Shown: positions 22,183-36,106 of the stretch, one piece after another | Layout: the number at the start of each line of letters is the position of its first letter | Numbering within the stretch: the first letter of the stretch is position 1 | NCBI GenBank assembly: GCA_001939145.1 | Contig: LSRX01000520.1 | Location: 259,859 to 323,858, forward strand | Direction: 5' to 3' | DNA from: Symbiodinium microadriaticum | Taxonomy: Eukaryota; Sar; Dinophyceae; Suessiales; Symbiodiniaceae | Length of the DNA: 64,000 nt | Position numbers and translations under genes: made by a program | Notes under the pieces: generated by a model | Database searches by the model: none | Told to the model about the DNA's origin: nothing | Seen by the model: only the letters and a program-made list of their open reading frames with translations

Positions 22183-22926
22183 TGTGTGACCTCATGTCAC
22201 TCAACCAGATGCCCGCATCGCATCGATCGACACGCACGCAGTTCAACACCCCAGGCGTAGCACGCTGCGCCTCCCACGTCGGCAGGGGGATCGCCACCGA
22301 GCCATCCGATTCCTGGCGAAAGACCTTGCGGTTGGAGTTCCATGAATGCGGGCAGTGCTGATTTGTTCCTGGCTCCATGTCATACATGTTTTTGTTCAAG
22401 ATGTTGGAGTGTTGGGCTTCCGAAGTTTGAGATGTAGGACTAGGACATTCCAGGTGCTTGTTGTGCCAGCCTTGGGAGTGCTTTGTTTTTCGCAGCAACG
22501 AAAGCGCCCCACAACAGGTCCACTAGCTTCCCGCTTCCTGCTGACCCTGCAATTTTCAGTCTTTTCCATGGCGTTCACTCTCAAGCAAGGGCTTTGCTAA
22601 CTTCTCGTACTTTTGACTTGGGTGTCTTTCGATGTCGTTGCCTGCAAAGCTGAAGCGACGAACTTTCGAAATGCGTCAAACGCATACGTTAAGTTTATAA
22701 ACTAGATAAGTTCTAAACAATTCGCCTCCCAGATGTTTGTGTAGGTCCTCTGTCCAGAAGGTAGTCAGCCTATGCGGGTAGCACCTGCCTATCAGGCTCC
22801 GCAGAAGCCCACACCTTAGAACCAGAAAGAACAGGGCCATGCGAGAGAGGATAAGATGTAGCGATCGCCCCAAGTTCGAGCATCGCTTGGAGCTTCGATG
22901 GCCTTGGGCCTGGCCGAGGTGTTCAG
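22183..22926. other. No gene recognised
   Basis: ORFs at 22346-22600 are hydrophobic and lack splice support. Nothing else was seen. Confidence 0.3.
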
Positions 22927-22971
22927 CAGGAGCCGCTGAGGTTCTACGAGGAGATCTTGCTGTCCCCCTGA
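22927..22971 (+). CDS. Short terminal exon candidate
   Basis: After TGTTCAG the frame QEPLRFYEEILLSP ends at TGA, and nearly every third base is G or C. It is too short for a family call. An overlapping 105-codon frame (EVHAIPPSLWSTYSTPEFW) covers the same DNA and is the main alternative. Confidence 0.35.
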   Translation, partial: QEPLRFYEEILLSP

Positions 22972-23565
22972 CGCATCCAGGTGATGCGAGTGAGGTGCAC
23001 GCAATTCCTCCGTCCTTGTGGTCCACATACTCTACACCCGAGTTCTGGAAGTGGTTAGCCAAATGGCAAAACCACCAGAGCCCCTTTATCAAAGGAGTCT
23101 GCCAAGAGCCCACGCGCGGGTGCCCAAAGTACCAAACTAACAGTGTCTTGCGGTAGCCATCTGAAAGGACGCTGTTGTTGAGATCGGTTTGCGCTCCGAT
23201 GTATGTATTCGGACAGTATTCGGCAACAATTTAATTTGCCCAGGACGGTTGGCGACGCCTTTGATGCCTTGGTGGATGGCGCATGGTCGCTGGTCGCCTG
23301 GACTTGGACCAAGCGAGGAACTCCGCTGTCTGCATGGAGCCTGAGACCTTCAGAACCTGATGTTGACCCACGGGGCTCAAGCTCCGTAGGCACACAAGAA
23401 TTCTGGTATTCTGGGAAGGTGAGCCAACGTCCCACAACATTTACAGTATCATATCGCCCATATCGCGGTATCTCCCGAGTGGACCCTCCCATCCTTAAAC
23501 AGCCCATTTCCCCACTGCAGCCTCGACACACGGACCCCGATACCTCTAAACAGAAACGGGAAGCC

Positions 23566-26500
23566 ATGGCTGCACGATTGGACTACTCACGCTTCGACAG
23601 CATCGGAGACTCTGAGTCTGAGGAGCCCCTGGCTTTTGGAAGGGGATTCAAAGGTTTTGCCAGGCTTTTTGAGGCTCGCGTGTGGAAGGTTCAGGGTTGG
23701 TCAATGCATGCTTACGTACAGCAAACTCCATCGTTAACAGGACTCCGGAAGACGTGCACCGAGAGATCCAATAGAGCCGATTTCGCTCCTACAAATCCTG
23801 GGATTTAGTCTGATTTGCTCTGCTGGCGTGAGTTGCAGTGCAGATCGCACATGAAGTGGCAGTGGTCGCGAGCTGTGACTTGCAAAGTAAGCGCAGGAAC
23901 GGCTGCTGTGGAGTGAGTGTCAGTAGCAGTGCAACCTTTCCTTGCCGTTATGTTGAAATTGAACTGGAGTCGTGGCGAAGGTTAATTGTTCTTTATTCCT
24001 TATTCTACTGGTTTGTTGAGTTTCATTGTAAAGTTCAGTGAATGACCGTATCAGCCGGTTTGCGATGACTTCCTCATCATCGCAGTATATCAGGACCTGT
24101 AGTCCAACTTAGAGACCCGCTGTGCTTGTTGCGGCTTGCGATGCGGGAGCTAGAAAATCCTGGTTTGAGGTGCCAGAGCCAACAGAAGTAAACTCAGGAG
24201 CGCAACCACATAGGGCAGCGCAGCCTCAGGAGGAGAAGCCGCCGGAGGCTCCTCATCCTGCAGCGGACGCGAGCGATGTGCTTTCAGTTCCTTGGACCAC
24301 AAGGCAGCAGTGGACACTTCCAGTGAGTTTATTCTACTACGATGATCTTTAGTTGAGAAGGACTAAACGGTTGGCATGCACAGGCTTGGGTCTGGCATTT
24401 CAGGCTTCAGGGCTGCGTCCCCCCAGCTTCTTGCTTCTTCCATACAATTTAGAAACAGCAGTATCTTTCCGCGGGTCTTACACTTGACCTGAGAAGAGTT
24501 GAAGCTTCACTTCCGCTACCCTATATCGCCGCCGAAAAAACGGTGACCAAAGCCAGACATGCACATGCGGCAGTCCTGAGCCCGAGGGCCCGAGAGGTGC
24601 ATCAGCCGCACATATCCTTGGACCGTTCGAGGGTGGGGGGAGAGGGTTCACCACCCCACGTTCTTTGTTTTGATAAAATTCCTGACCGGAAAGACTGAGA
24701 TTCGGCAGCAGGGTCTGAAAATCTGGGGATTGGACATACGTCGATCCTCCTGCTGGGCTCCTTGGTGGCTGATCGACAAGATCCACAGACATCATCGTTC
24801 ACCTGCAGATTCGGACAGCGAATTGGGGAAACCAAACCCAGCTCCTCGCAATGCCAGAGATCCAAGGAGCTTCCATCAGACCTTCCTAGGGATCTGGCCT
24901 TGGTCCTGGCAGCGGCTTGGAGCACCTTCAATTCTTTTTGCCAGCTCAGGGCAACCTAGACTAGTGCTGAGCAGACGCGTGGCCTAAGGCCCGGCAAGGG
25001 CAGCACAACTTGGTAGAGGCCCTACTGAAAAGCCGCGTGGAGGTCCGACTTCCTTGCAGATCTTTCTGCTTGCACGTGTATCAGAAAATGATACTCATCC
25101 AGCTCAGCAAGCATCGGCCATTTCAGTGCCGAGCAACGGCAACAACGGCTCAGATAAACGATTGCCTTGTGATTCGCGAACAATGCAGGCGAATGCCGCG
25201 GACCCACACGGGGGCAGCGCGTTGCTGCGAGCTGTGGAGTCAGGCATCGTGGTGCGGGTTCGAAAAACATGATGTAAGGGTTGTACTTTAGATGAGTTCC
25301 TGGATTGTGTTGGTGCAGATTGTGCTTCTTCGCCTCTTGCATAAGTACATCCTTTGTCTTCCATTGGTCCGAGACTCCGATTCCATGGTCCAGCGCAGTC
25401 AAGAAGGTAGGTGCAAGAGTCGCATGTGTTACTGTCACATTCCGCGCTCCATGAGAAGCAGCCAGGCTGTCAGAGTTCAGTTGGCAAAGAAACCCTTGGC
25501 TGCCTAAGGCTTAGCTTGTCGGAGGGACGCATCGCACTCCTTGCCAGCTGGGCCTCTTCAGCCAGGTGGCGTGCAAGCACGGCTGACGATTGAAGCGCTG
25601 CTGACTGCGAAGGCTAACCCGTGCCAGGCCATTTGGGCCAACGGTCCTCGGTTTTTGGGCTACTATGAAGTATGGATGGGACATCAAGTTGATAGTGGTT
25701 GATGCTGACAACAGCAATCCTGTAAAGTAGAAAGACAGCCTCGGGGGTCCCACAGCTCAGAATCCATGTGCCCCAGGCCCTCACTGCCCAGGCTTATCTG
25801 CAATTATCGGGTGACAAAAGGCTGCATCCAAAGCATGATGGCAAAGACACAGAGAGCAGCGTTTGCCCCGAAAACCATCGAAACCCTAAAGCAGTGTTAG
25901 TCGTTCTGAGAGACTTGTTGCTGGAATCCGTGCCTGCCATGTACGAGCGTGCGAGTCGAAAGCAATAAGACGATACGTCCGAGTGTAAACGTCAAACAAA
26001 CGTCCTGAGATCAACCCCTCCAAAAGTCCGCCTGAGGACAACGGCGCAGGTGAGTCGGCATTGGCCTCGGCGTCATCCAATGGTCCGGCAGAGCCATGGC
26101 TGAGGTGCTGTTGTGCTGCCCTTGGGCAACCGTCCGCACAGATGTACAGCGGGCTGCGTCTGCTCGATTCGTAGGATGCAAGAGAGGGCTTCCATCCGCA
26201 GGTGGCATGAATTCGAACTTAGCGACAGCAGCCCTCTTAGCATGCCGTCATGCTGCCCGAATCACTCCTGCCAACTTGCAAGTCTCAAACAGCCGATTGA
26301 AACAAGCATCTACGACCATCGCATGCGTGTCGACAAATCCCCGACTTTTGCTTTTTCCAGTTCAATATGGGATGCAGAGCCGCTTTGACATTCTGGTGCG
26401 AGTGGCAGATTCACTTCGCGAGCCCGGCATGGCGCAGCGGCGCAGAGTTCCGAAGTTGATTTCCACTCCTGCTCCTGGCATAAATGAAACCTCCTTCAGA

Positions 26501-29500
26501 TCACACTGATGCTGCAGAGAAGAAACTGCAGCAGCCCACGAAACATGCAGAACACCCTGACGTACCGGATTCTTCTGTAGCCAGCAAAGTTTTCAAGGCC
26601 CAAGGTTTGGATTCCGAGAGGTCAGCTACAAGCCCGCGGTCGTCAAACTGAGCCACTATACTACTATACATATAGACTGTAGTATACGTAGCACGGCCTC
26701 CGTCTCTGAATGAAAGCCATGAGCACAACATGATCCCAACAAGCATAACCAAAGGATGCATCCCCAGCTGCGACATACAAGCCTTGACACCGCGATCATC
26801 CTAAGCACCTCGCCAAGGAACTCTTGAAAGCTTTGCTGGCGGCAGCAGTGCTATGGACGAAAGCATGTTGCATAAGCATAAGCCTTATCAGGTCATGGTG
26901 GGGTTTGCGCGCACATCAAAACAAAGGCATGGCGACGGAATTGGGATGTAGGATACGACAGCTTGCAGAGTTTATTGTACCGTGGTGCGTTCAGGCTTGG
27001 TTTGGCTGTGAGTTGGGCATCTTCTGAAGGAAATCCCGACATCGTTCACCAGACTATGCCTCTGAGACTAATCCTCTCAGGCAGGCCATCGTTCGGGCTC
27101 CAGTGCACCACAGAAGGAGTACACAACTTGTTTGCGACCACGTCAACAAACCACGTCATCCTCAGGTTCACGTTCCCAGCCCCGCAGCCCTCTCAGCAGC
27201 CTTGGCTGCTGCCGCTGCGAAGGGGAACCGCGCCACTGCGGAGGCGACACAGACATACTGAGACGGCGTGCATTACTTCCTTTAAGGCTTGACGATTCCG
27301 TTTCAAGATTTACGATACTGGGTGCACAGTTCTTGGTCTGGGACTGCTGCACAGGTTTCGCGTGAAGCATTCTGCGGCTGCGAAGACAGTGCATGGGTCA
27401 TTTGTCGGACAAAAGGTGAGGAGGTTTCAGGGTTTCTGAGAATCGGAAAGCTTAGGATTCTGCGGGGCACCGATCCCACGAGCAAGTGACCAGAGGCCCT
27501 CAACCTTCAAGTCAAATGTCGTGAACGCTTCCCTTGCGATTTCTTCAACCCTGCCAGAGGCGGCTTTGTCCACGAGGTGAGCCTTTCGACTGACACTGTG
27601 GGGTTTCTAAAGTTCAGGGTAAACGCAGACTTGGTCGCATGGGTGGGGCGACATGCTAAAGAAGTGTGCCAAATGACATGTTTTGTGAACCGAAGCCAAT
27701 CTTCGCAGATTCTCCTGGATGCTGGAGCTCCTGCTGCAAATGCCCCACTCCACAGCTGGGTGGCTCGGAATCTCTCAGAGCTGCATCTCACAATGAGAAC
27801 TTATCGCCAAGATTCGCGAACACTTTGTGTCTTGCAGTTCACACCTCCACGATGCACTGTGTGTCGAAGCCCTAGCATTTCAGGTTGGCTCTTGGCCGCC
27901 TGTCAACTATCCTTCAGGAGTCGGTTCGATGTTTAGGCTCAGTATCTGTTGAGTTTTTTTTGGCTGTTGCTGGCCAACATGGTTGTAACCGGAGTTCCAG
28001 AATCTATGCTACAAGCCGACAGCCTCGTAGATTCGTTTCCCCCTCCAAAATCTTAGTTACATTTATTTTATCATTTGCTTCGCTGCTTATTTCTGGAAGC
28101 TTGCGATGGGCAGTGCAGAGCTGGAGGTGGGTCATGCTGACGTTGGCATGGTTCGGCACCTTGCCGAGAAGCGTGCGAATGTAAACCTCGCACAGGCGAT
28201 AAGCGGGGGCTTGTGCTGGATCTAAAGATTCGTTGGTTGAAGTGCGGAGCTCTGCGAAGTTGCCGAGTATTTCAGAGCCTCCCCAGGCCAAACACAGCCA
28301 AGCAGCATCGTCAGCTGTAGCTTATCCTATGCGCCTCGTGCACACGCCTCAAGGCCTCGCGCCTTGGGCTTCTGCCATCTTGGTGGGGTCTTCTGACGGC
28401 CCATCCGAACGATTCAGGGCGTGTGTGATTCGAACTGGGACGATGGCACGGCTCGTTTGCAACGCGTGTGTCATTTCTGTGCAGGGTGATGATGGCGAGA
28501 CGCCGCTCACACGTGCATCGCGTCTCAGTCCCGAGGCTCTTTTGCCGAGGGGCTGAGCCATGGGGCGGGTCGCGAGGTGTTATGATGCACCTGTTCATGG
28601 TTCATGTGGCAGCGATTGACAGTGTTCGGAGCGTCCACGCAGAATATTAGACCGCCCAATGTACCATAGGCAAAGACGAATTGTTGCAACTACTGTAAGA
28701 TTGCAGCATTGCCGAGGGTGATTCGGAGGACCCGAGGCTGTAATGCAACAGAGCGGCGTTTGCCTGCGGTCTTCGGAATGGAGAGATGCGTGATAGATCG
28801 ATCTGCTGCCAGGAATCTGCAGAGCAACTTGTGCAACTACTATGTGCTCCTCGCCTGCTCAGTCACTACAAGTTACGCTAGCACCCTGCCCTTGTGTTCT
28901 GCAGGGGGTAGAATTGATTCGATTCGGGTTTTGGGTCTTCAGACCAGGTGGATTATAGGGATGCTGTGAGACAATGTAGACCTAACGGTTACACCCTGCA
29001 GGAAGCAATCAGAAGTTGCTCCTGCCAGTCTGGTCTGGCGTGAATTCCTTTCGGTTTAACATGTTTATTGTTACTGATGCTGAATGAACCTGACGCCTTG
29101 TGGAAAGGACCTCCGTGCAGATGTCAACCAACCTACCAGCATTCCGGCGGCAGTTATGAATCAGGATGCTATAAATGCATGGCAATGTGTGAGAGCGTAG
29201 TTTCGTGGTTTTTCTCGCCAGTTCTCTGTGGATCCAACCTGGATGGGTGCCCGTGGAGTGAAGCCTGACTTCGGGTTTGAGGGTCGTGTGCTGAGATCAT
29301 GATCAAGATGTGCCGCATTGGGATACAACGGACAAGCCTACCCACGGTAGCGTCTTTCGCGATGTCATGCATGCCGCAATTGCTGCATCATGCGATTTCG
29401 TGGTAATTGGCTGGGTCTGTAGACTGACTCTAGAACTTGCCCTTCTCTCGGACCGTGTGGCAGGTAAGGCCCTCACACCTCTAGCGGCTGCAAGCCGCGC

Positions 29501-30881
29501 CGGTGCTGCCAAGGTGGTACGAAGACTTCTGGAATGTATTTTGGCCGAGTCCCAGATTCTTGAGGTGGTTCGGGGTTGAGGAGGCCCTTCGTCAATGCTC
29601 TCGTGTTTGCAAAATATATCTGCAGCTGAGACACCCAAGCAGACAAAACAGAAGTCTCGCTCAGGCAAAGCATCCGTGCAACCAGAGGGATCGTCCATCT
29701 CTCCCCTTGTCGCCGCATCCACGGCAGGGAGCGTGCTGGCTGCCGGTGCCAAGGAAGCAAGAGATGTCTTTTCCTGACTCGAGGTGTCCGGCACTTTGTG
29801 AGGCCTTCTTCTGGAGGCCAAAGCTGTTCCCGAGACGGCGGATGCGGCCGGCCGCCGACCGCTGGGCTGCGCTGCTGCCACTGGCAACCTCAAGCTGCAC
29901 CTCGATCATCTGCTTATTCTGAAAGGGGGGGTCAGGGTCAGGGGGGGGGGTGGCTGAACCGCCAGCGAAGTCTTTTTCTGACGAGGTGCCGTTTGCTTCT
30001 GGGGACCAGGGCCGACCCGAACCAGCGCAGCCGTGCAGGCGAAACGTCCCAAGGCCGAAGCCCGAGGTGGTTTTTAGGGCATAGACTTGCAGGTTGCAGT
30101 TACAGGTTCTGAGGGAGTGAGTCAGTGAGTCAGTCAGTCGAAACTGTGGGCTTGGAGCCCATTGTTTCTGCATCAAGATACGGTGAATTTTGTGTTCCAA
30201 GGCCCCGGAGCGGCCGCCCTGGCCATTGCTGTTTCTGCTGGGCACAAAGCCCTTGTGGAGGAGGGCCTGGGAAAGCACGTGGCCGTAGCCTCCAGTCAAC
30301 AAGCTAGCGCCAGCATGCGAGCCTGCGCGAATGTCAAGGAGCTGTTGGCTGCGAGGGCCGATCCAGAAGAAGTCAGCGAGCGTGGGCAGAGTCCGCTGAT
30401 GCTGGCTGCTGCCCTGAGCCGGCGCGATCTCTGTGAAGAGTTGCTGGCGGCATCTGCTCAGCCCGATGGCATCGATCCGGAGGGGAAGTCGGCTTTGGTG
30501 CTGGCCGCGGGCGCAGGTTGCCTCCCGGTATGCGAGGTCTTGCTCGAAGCTCGTGCAGATCTCGCGCAGCGTACCGTGGCTGGCGCATGTGCACTGGATT
30601 CCGCTGCGGCAAACGGCCACCAGGCTGGACCAGGCTTCTCCAAAACACACACATATACTCACACAAACATAGTGAGCCGATTGCAGATGTTTGCAATACT
30701 TTTGCAGTTGTCGCACGGTGGTATAGTGTAGTTCAGTCATGTTGCCCTTTGCGAGGCCGTCTGCCAGGTGCTTTTGGATGCAGGTGCCGATCTTGCTTGC
30801 GTAGGACCTGCCGGACGGACTCCTGCCGAAGTTGCTGACTTCGCAGGGCATGCTTCCCTGGCAGAAATGCTGCGAAGATAA
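23566..30881 (+). CDS. Large ankyrin-repeat protein, multi-exon
   Basis: The ATG at 23566 lies 46 nt after a polypyrimidine CTGCAG and opens AARLDYSRFDSIGDSESEEP, an acidic start like that of several cytosolic adaptor proteins. An exon ending at 24322 (AQPQEEKPPEAPHPAADAS) precedes the donor GTGAGT. Ankyrin units follow: 24989-25042 joins 25189-25248 in frame (GQHNLVEALLKSRVE with ANAADPHGGSALLRAVESG), then 26806-26847, 28485-28535, 29334-29560 (KALTPLAAASRAGAAKVV), 29672-29745 joined to 29802 (SPLVAASTAGSVL, LLLEAKAVPETADAAGRRP), 29985-30052 (CRLLLGTRADPNQR), 30202-30623 and 30732-30881 (TAA). The helix-turn-helix consensus is clear in the last 1.5 kb. Ankyrin repeats bind proteins; no catalytic domain is seen. 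The join of the first exons to the repeats is inferred, and GC donors occur at 30053 and 30624. Confidence 0.75.
29985..30881 (+). other. Best-resolved ankyrin block of the gene
   Basis: Exons 29985-30052, 30202-30623 and 30732-30881 join in matching phases (1 to 2 nt, then 0 to 0). The units read ALAIAVSAGHKALVEEGL, NVKELLAARADPEEVSERGQ, SPLMLAAALSRRDLCEELLA, SALVLAAGAGCLPVCEVLLE, VCQVLLDAGADLACVG and RTPAEVADFAGHASLAEMLR. The 33-residue ankyrin spacing is kept throughout. Confidence 0.85.
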
Positions 30882-33241
30882 AAACAAGCATGCGCTCGGT
30901 GCCAAACCGCGATATACCGCGGTGATCGGCACACTTCACTAGTATCAGAGGGTTTCCGCGTGCTCGACCTTCATAATTACAGGATCCAGGTACATCCAGG
31001 TACCTTTCGTGTCGTGTCAGGCGCACGCCACAATCGCTTCGATCTATAAAGCGTTGCAGCTATAGTACAAGCGGTGCCTGTCCTTTCTTGTGATACTGAA
31101 GCGGCTTCAACACCCAGTGCCGAAACGTGAGATTGAGCATGTCTGGCCTCTTGATGCAAGCTTAGCAGGCTTAGCCGGGGGAATTGCTAAGTGGAGGTAT
31201 AACAAGTACAACATGCATGGAATGACATGTCATGAGCATTGCCTTGACATCTATCCGCAGGACCCGCCTCCTGAGATGGAAGCTGCAGTGTCCGTTGTCA
31301 GGCTGTGTTGTGGGTCCTTTAGGAGCTTGCGGCAGCTCTGCTGTTCTTTGCCATGCATGTGTGGGCCCAACTCCGCAGAGGTGCGCCAGAGCGCAGGACT
31401 TCATCTGAGGCCGGGTACAGATGACTCATCTTGCCAGCTGCTCGGAGCGATAGACAAGGCACCGTGGCAACCTGTCATGGAAGCCATATAGTTATGGCTC
31501 AAAACTTGCTAGCATCCTCCAGAACTCTTTGGATGCTGGACGCTCCGAGCCAGTGTTTTCCAAGTATCGCACAGATCTTTGCGGCATGGCCCGAGGCAGC
31601 CGTCCACCTGAAAACTAGTTCTCACCCTGCATCTCGCAGAAACCGCAGCAGCAGTAGCATGTTGACATACCAGCATCGGTTTACGGCTGTGAGAATCAAG
31701 CCATCACATCCTGCCTACGCGTCTCGCTGAGGCAGACCAGGACAATGCACCGGTAGCACACAGCAGCTGAGGGCGAGATCGTAGGACTCTGTTTTTAGCT
31801 TATTACTGCTGCCAACCTCATGGAAGGGGCTGATGTCTCGGACGAAAGGTGCACCGGGTGGGCTGTTTCGAGGGCATGCCCGGCAATTCCGGCGTGAACC
31901 TGCATGGTGAGGAAGCTATCCTGGGCGCGGGATGTTTTTGTGGCACTGTTGCCTCGGGAACTCGTTCCTACTCCTGCAGCTGTTATAAGTTTTGAGTGAA
32001 GTTTTAACAGCCCGGATTCGCCTGAAGGACTCCTTGCGCATCTGGGGCACGCCCTCCTTGTGTTTTTAAGATCAAAGTCTCAAGGGTGACTTGCGCAAGC
32101 GCCTCGAACACTGAAAACCCTCCAGATTTCCAGGCTGCAGAGCCTCGTCGCATCCAGGTGACGTCTGGAGAAATAGGAGATGCTGGTGGTGGACCTTGCT
32201 CAGTCCATCACCAGCGCTGGGGAACTAGCCTTTCGGTGCAAGGTGGCAACTTTCACAACTACGCCATGATTGCGAAAGCCCCTCTCTACCTGTAGCAGGT
32301 GCCTGATCAGTCTTGGCACACAAAGTCTGCCCGCAAATCGTGCTTTGGCACTCACATGGGCTCCCGTAGTGAAGCTCCAGATTCGTTGTGTTGGTGGAAG
32401 GGTACTTCCAAAAGGGAGAACGCTCTTGTTACTGTTCCGAGCAAAACACGGGACTTGTACCATTTGCAGGCATGGCGATGGTGTGACAGTTGTGGAGCAC
32501 GATATATGCCGCAGGTACAGCCTCAGATGTGGCAGATTTCGCTTTCACGACGATGGCCGGCGTTCAGCAAATTTCCTTTTGAGTCGTGAATACCTCAATC
32601 TCCTTCTTTTCAGACTGGCACGTAATCGGCCATTGAGTCGGGCTCGGCAGTGTCTCTTGGCACGACCTGCGTCAATATCCTCAACGGCGATGGCCGAGGA
32701 CGTCAAGGCATCTTCATGTGATTTGTATGGCGTAACAAACAGACGTGTAGGATTCGGGTGTAAGTCATCGGATCAGCTTTTTGAACACAGCCTGCCCAGC
32801 TCAATTTCCTACAGAAACAAGGGCGTCAGCTCTAAGCAGGCATCTGCAACGTAGACGCATAGTTGGCAAGAGATGGCAAGAGTAGGTCTTGTAACTCCTG
32901 GCGGAGAGGAATACATCAATACATCCCTGAAAATCTGTGATATCTTTTTGCCTGGAGTCGGACATCGCCGTCGACGTTGGCCCTTGCGTTCTCACAGCTT
33001 ACGTGTGAGGTTCTTGTGAATGTACTGACTGGATTCGGGGGTTGTCCTCTGGAAGTGTAGAGCGAAGATCCGTTCATCAACCCCTATGGATGGAACATTG
33101 CTTAATAGCAGATGTGGGCCTTCAAGCCCGGAACGCTCAAGAGACAACCCTCGCACTGCTGGTTGAAGGAGGTCTGCTCTGGCAGGGCCGGGACGGCCGG
33201 GACATCTTTGGAACAAACACGATTCCCTTTTTCTGTCACAG
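30882..33241. other. Region with weak exon candidates only
   Basis: A 133-codon frame at 31090-31491 and a 194-codon frame at 32270-32854 are open, but neither shows clear third-base bias or splice borders. The first contains EHCLDIYPQDPPPEMEAAV after TATCCGCAG and could include an exon. Otherwise nothing is recognised. Confidence 0.3.
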
Positions 33242-33337
33242 TTGCGTTGCTGTCGCCACATGCACCAGAATGCAGCTGCAGATTCCTTGCTTCCAGCAGT
33301 GCCAGCGGAGAAAGTGGCTAAAGACCCTTTTGCTTGA
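33242..33337 (+). CDS. Terminal exon candidate after a strong acceptor
   Basis: The acceptor CCTTTTTCTGTCACAG is one of the best in the window. The following frame, LRCCRHMHQNAAADSLLPAV then PAEKVAKDPFA, ends at TGA in phase 0. A minus-strand ORF of 174 codons (32992-33516) overlaps it and is the alternative. No family is recognised. Confidence 0.45.
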   Translation: MRCCRHMHQNAAADSLLPAVPAEKVAKDPFA

Positions 33338-34279
33338 TCACCTTCCAACAGAAAAGATGCAAAGCCAGCAGGTGTTGAACGGTTGAACACCCATAGATGC
33401 ATAGGTCCTTGCAAAAGAGGACATACAAACAATTCCAGATGCATGGCCTCTGCCGAACATATAGTGACCTTATCACTGCACTTTTTGCAAAGAGACTTGA
33501 AGAACTTCCGTGTCACGGTGTGACTGACTGTGCAAGTCGGCTTGCCGGTGTTTCACAGAACTCTGGGACTCTTGGAAGTCAGTGCTCTGTATGTTGTGGG
33601 TTGTGTGTTGTCGATAGCCACAGGCCTTCTTTTGACACGTCCCCAAACGAGGAAAGAGCTGCTGTACAGGGCACGGGCCCTCAACTTTAAGTCTACTCTG
33701 CGTTCAACACTGGGTTCTGCTGGGGACGCTTTCAAAGTGCCCCAAGGGGTCCGAATGCATGGAACCCGAATAGACTCCACATCGGCCTATAGCTTAACAG
33801 AGTTGCTGTGGACATTTTAAAGTATTCTCAGGGTGCACAGACCTGCCCGGAGCTTTTTGATCTGGAAGGTGTCGAACCCGTCCGTGATCTCCGGCATGTT
33901 TTCAAATTCAGGAGTGCGCATCAGGGCTTACTGACATGTTAGCTCAGGGCACAATTACTAGGCACCAGGCTACGCTCATTTGGACTATGTTCGTTTCCTG
34001 GTGGGATGGCACTGCATTTGTGGTCTCGCTTGTGTGACGGTGGAGCTTTGGGCGATGGTTTCGTGTATGCTTGGTGCGGTGCTGATGAGTGCTGTAGCCA
34101 CTGTAGCCAATACATGTCCATGTGCTCGTCTTTGTCCGTGGCATCAAGCCTCAACCCAGCCATATCACGTCCATACTCCCGACCATCCGGCAACTGCCCC
34201 CGTCGAGCATATTGTCGAGCAAGTTTCCTCTGCCACAGATTCTGCGCACTACCGGAAGTGTTGAACAGCAGCAACACAG
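33338..34279. other. No firm gene; one hydrophobic ORF
   Basis: The frame 33530-33820 contains SALYVVGCVLSIATGLLL followed by QTRKELLYRARALNF, a possible membrane helix with a basic flank. No splice evidence ties it to a gene. Confidence 0.3.
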
Positions 34280-35905
34280 ATGTTCGGTTTGTCATTGACG
34301 AAGCCCAGTTCCGGTCCAACAGCCCCGTCCCTGACCTCGACTGTTGAAATCGACCCCGGGCCGCTTTGCAATGCCATGGAGCTGCACGGGCTCCGTGGAA
34401 AGACGGCCGCTCACTTTGCCAGGGCAGATGGGTGAAGGGAGGAGTTTGCTACTGTGAGTCTTGCAGTTGGAACGTCTGCAGTCTTGCTGTGACTGCAGGA
34501 TTGCAGGTGACTAGACACGAGTGGTCACATGTTCAAGCAACTCATGCGGTATGGTTGCGAAATTATAATTGGACATTTCTTGGGCCGATCGTCGAGGGAT
34601 GCACAGAAACAGCACGAGACGCGTTATGCTGCTCATCGTTCGAGAGGTGGCTTCATTGCTCTGCATATCTCATGAGGGAGAGATTGGTGTAGCATCCAGA
34701 TTCGCCAGATGACGGGATCGTAGTTAGATAATGGGTCGGTAATCATACCGAGAATCGATGGGTCGATAAGCTCACAAAGCAGTCAATTCACAGCTCGATC
34801 CCGAGATTGCCAGATAGATTGTGAGATAGCTCGGCTGGGTTAGGGACGACCATCTGACCATCAGATCACATAGGATCAGAAGACTCGGGGGTTAGGGTCG
34901 GCATCTAAAGATTGGATTGCAAAGAGGCAGATGCGAGGGAGATTCGATGTGTGGAGCATGAGATTGATGGATGAGCTGTCGACAGGACCGTAAGCATGAG
35001 GACACACAGCCAGAAGATAGATATGTTTTCCAAAGTGTCAGCCTGCGTAAGTTGGGAGACATGGAATTGGTTGCGTGCTGTGCGTTGTGCTTCTTCTCCT
35101 TTGTTTCCTGTAATGGTATCCCCCAAAAACGCAGGAGCCTTCAGCACACGTCCTCTCAACTGCGAAGCTCAAGGCTCAAGCCGTTCCACGGCGAGGAGGG
35201 TGGAAGAGGGAGGAGCGTCGGGGCGCAACCACGACTCCTCCCCCCACGGCCCGCCCGGGTCCAAACATGTCGAATCCCTGTGACTGCATCAACTGTCTCA
35301 TTCCAAACACCTGATCCTTGTGACAGTGGACACTTTGCAACCACGACTCCGACATGAGGGTATCAAACATGCAACTGTCACGAGGATCGTGTTTCTAACA
35401 GGCCTGGTTCCTGTGACAGTCCAGGAGATGATGATTATGATGATGATAATGATGATGCCACCCCCTCCCCCCCCAGACGCATACCCCGAACTACACCACC
35501 CCGCAGCCCGAGCACACCCGACAAACCAAGGGGAGGCACCCCAAACAGACCCAACCCTGATCCAGGGCGTGGCAGGAGGCCCCCCAAGCAAACCCAAACC
35601 CCGAACCGATGATGGTGATGATGATGATGATGATGCCAAGCACCCCAGAAGGACCCAAACCGCCAACCACACCACACCGGGGGAGGGGGGTGGAACCAAC
35701 CGCACCCCGATCTTATACGACTGTCTGCGTGCATTCTTTAAAACTTTACACAATATACATATACACACATGTATATTATCTATATATATATACATATTAT
35801 ATGTATATATATATATATTATATGTGTGCGTATGTATGTGTATATATATATATACATATACATATACATATATATATATATATACATATACACACACATA
35901 TATAT

Positions 35906-35994
<89 letters not shown>

Positions 35995-36053
35995 TATATA
36001 TACATATACATATACATATATATATATATATACATATACACACACATATATAT

Positions 36054-36106
<53 letters not shown>

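Noticed and set aside
29303..30932. Minus-strand ORFs of 196 and 423 codons
   Set aside because: They are mirrors of the plus-strand ankyrin exons, which have the repeat consensus, correct spacing and matching splice phases.
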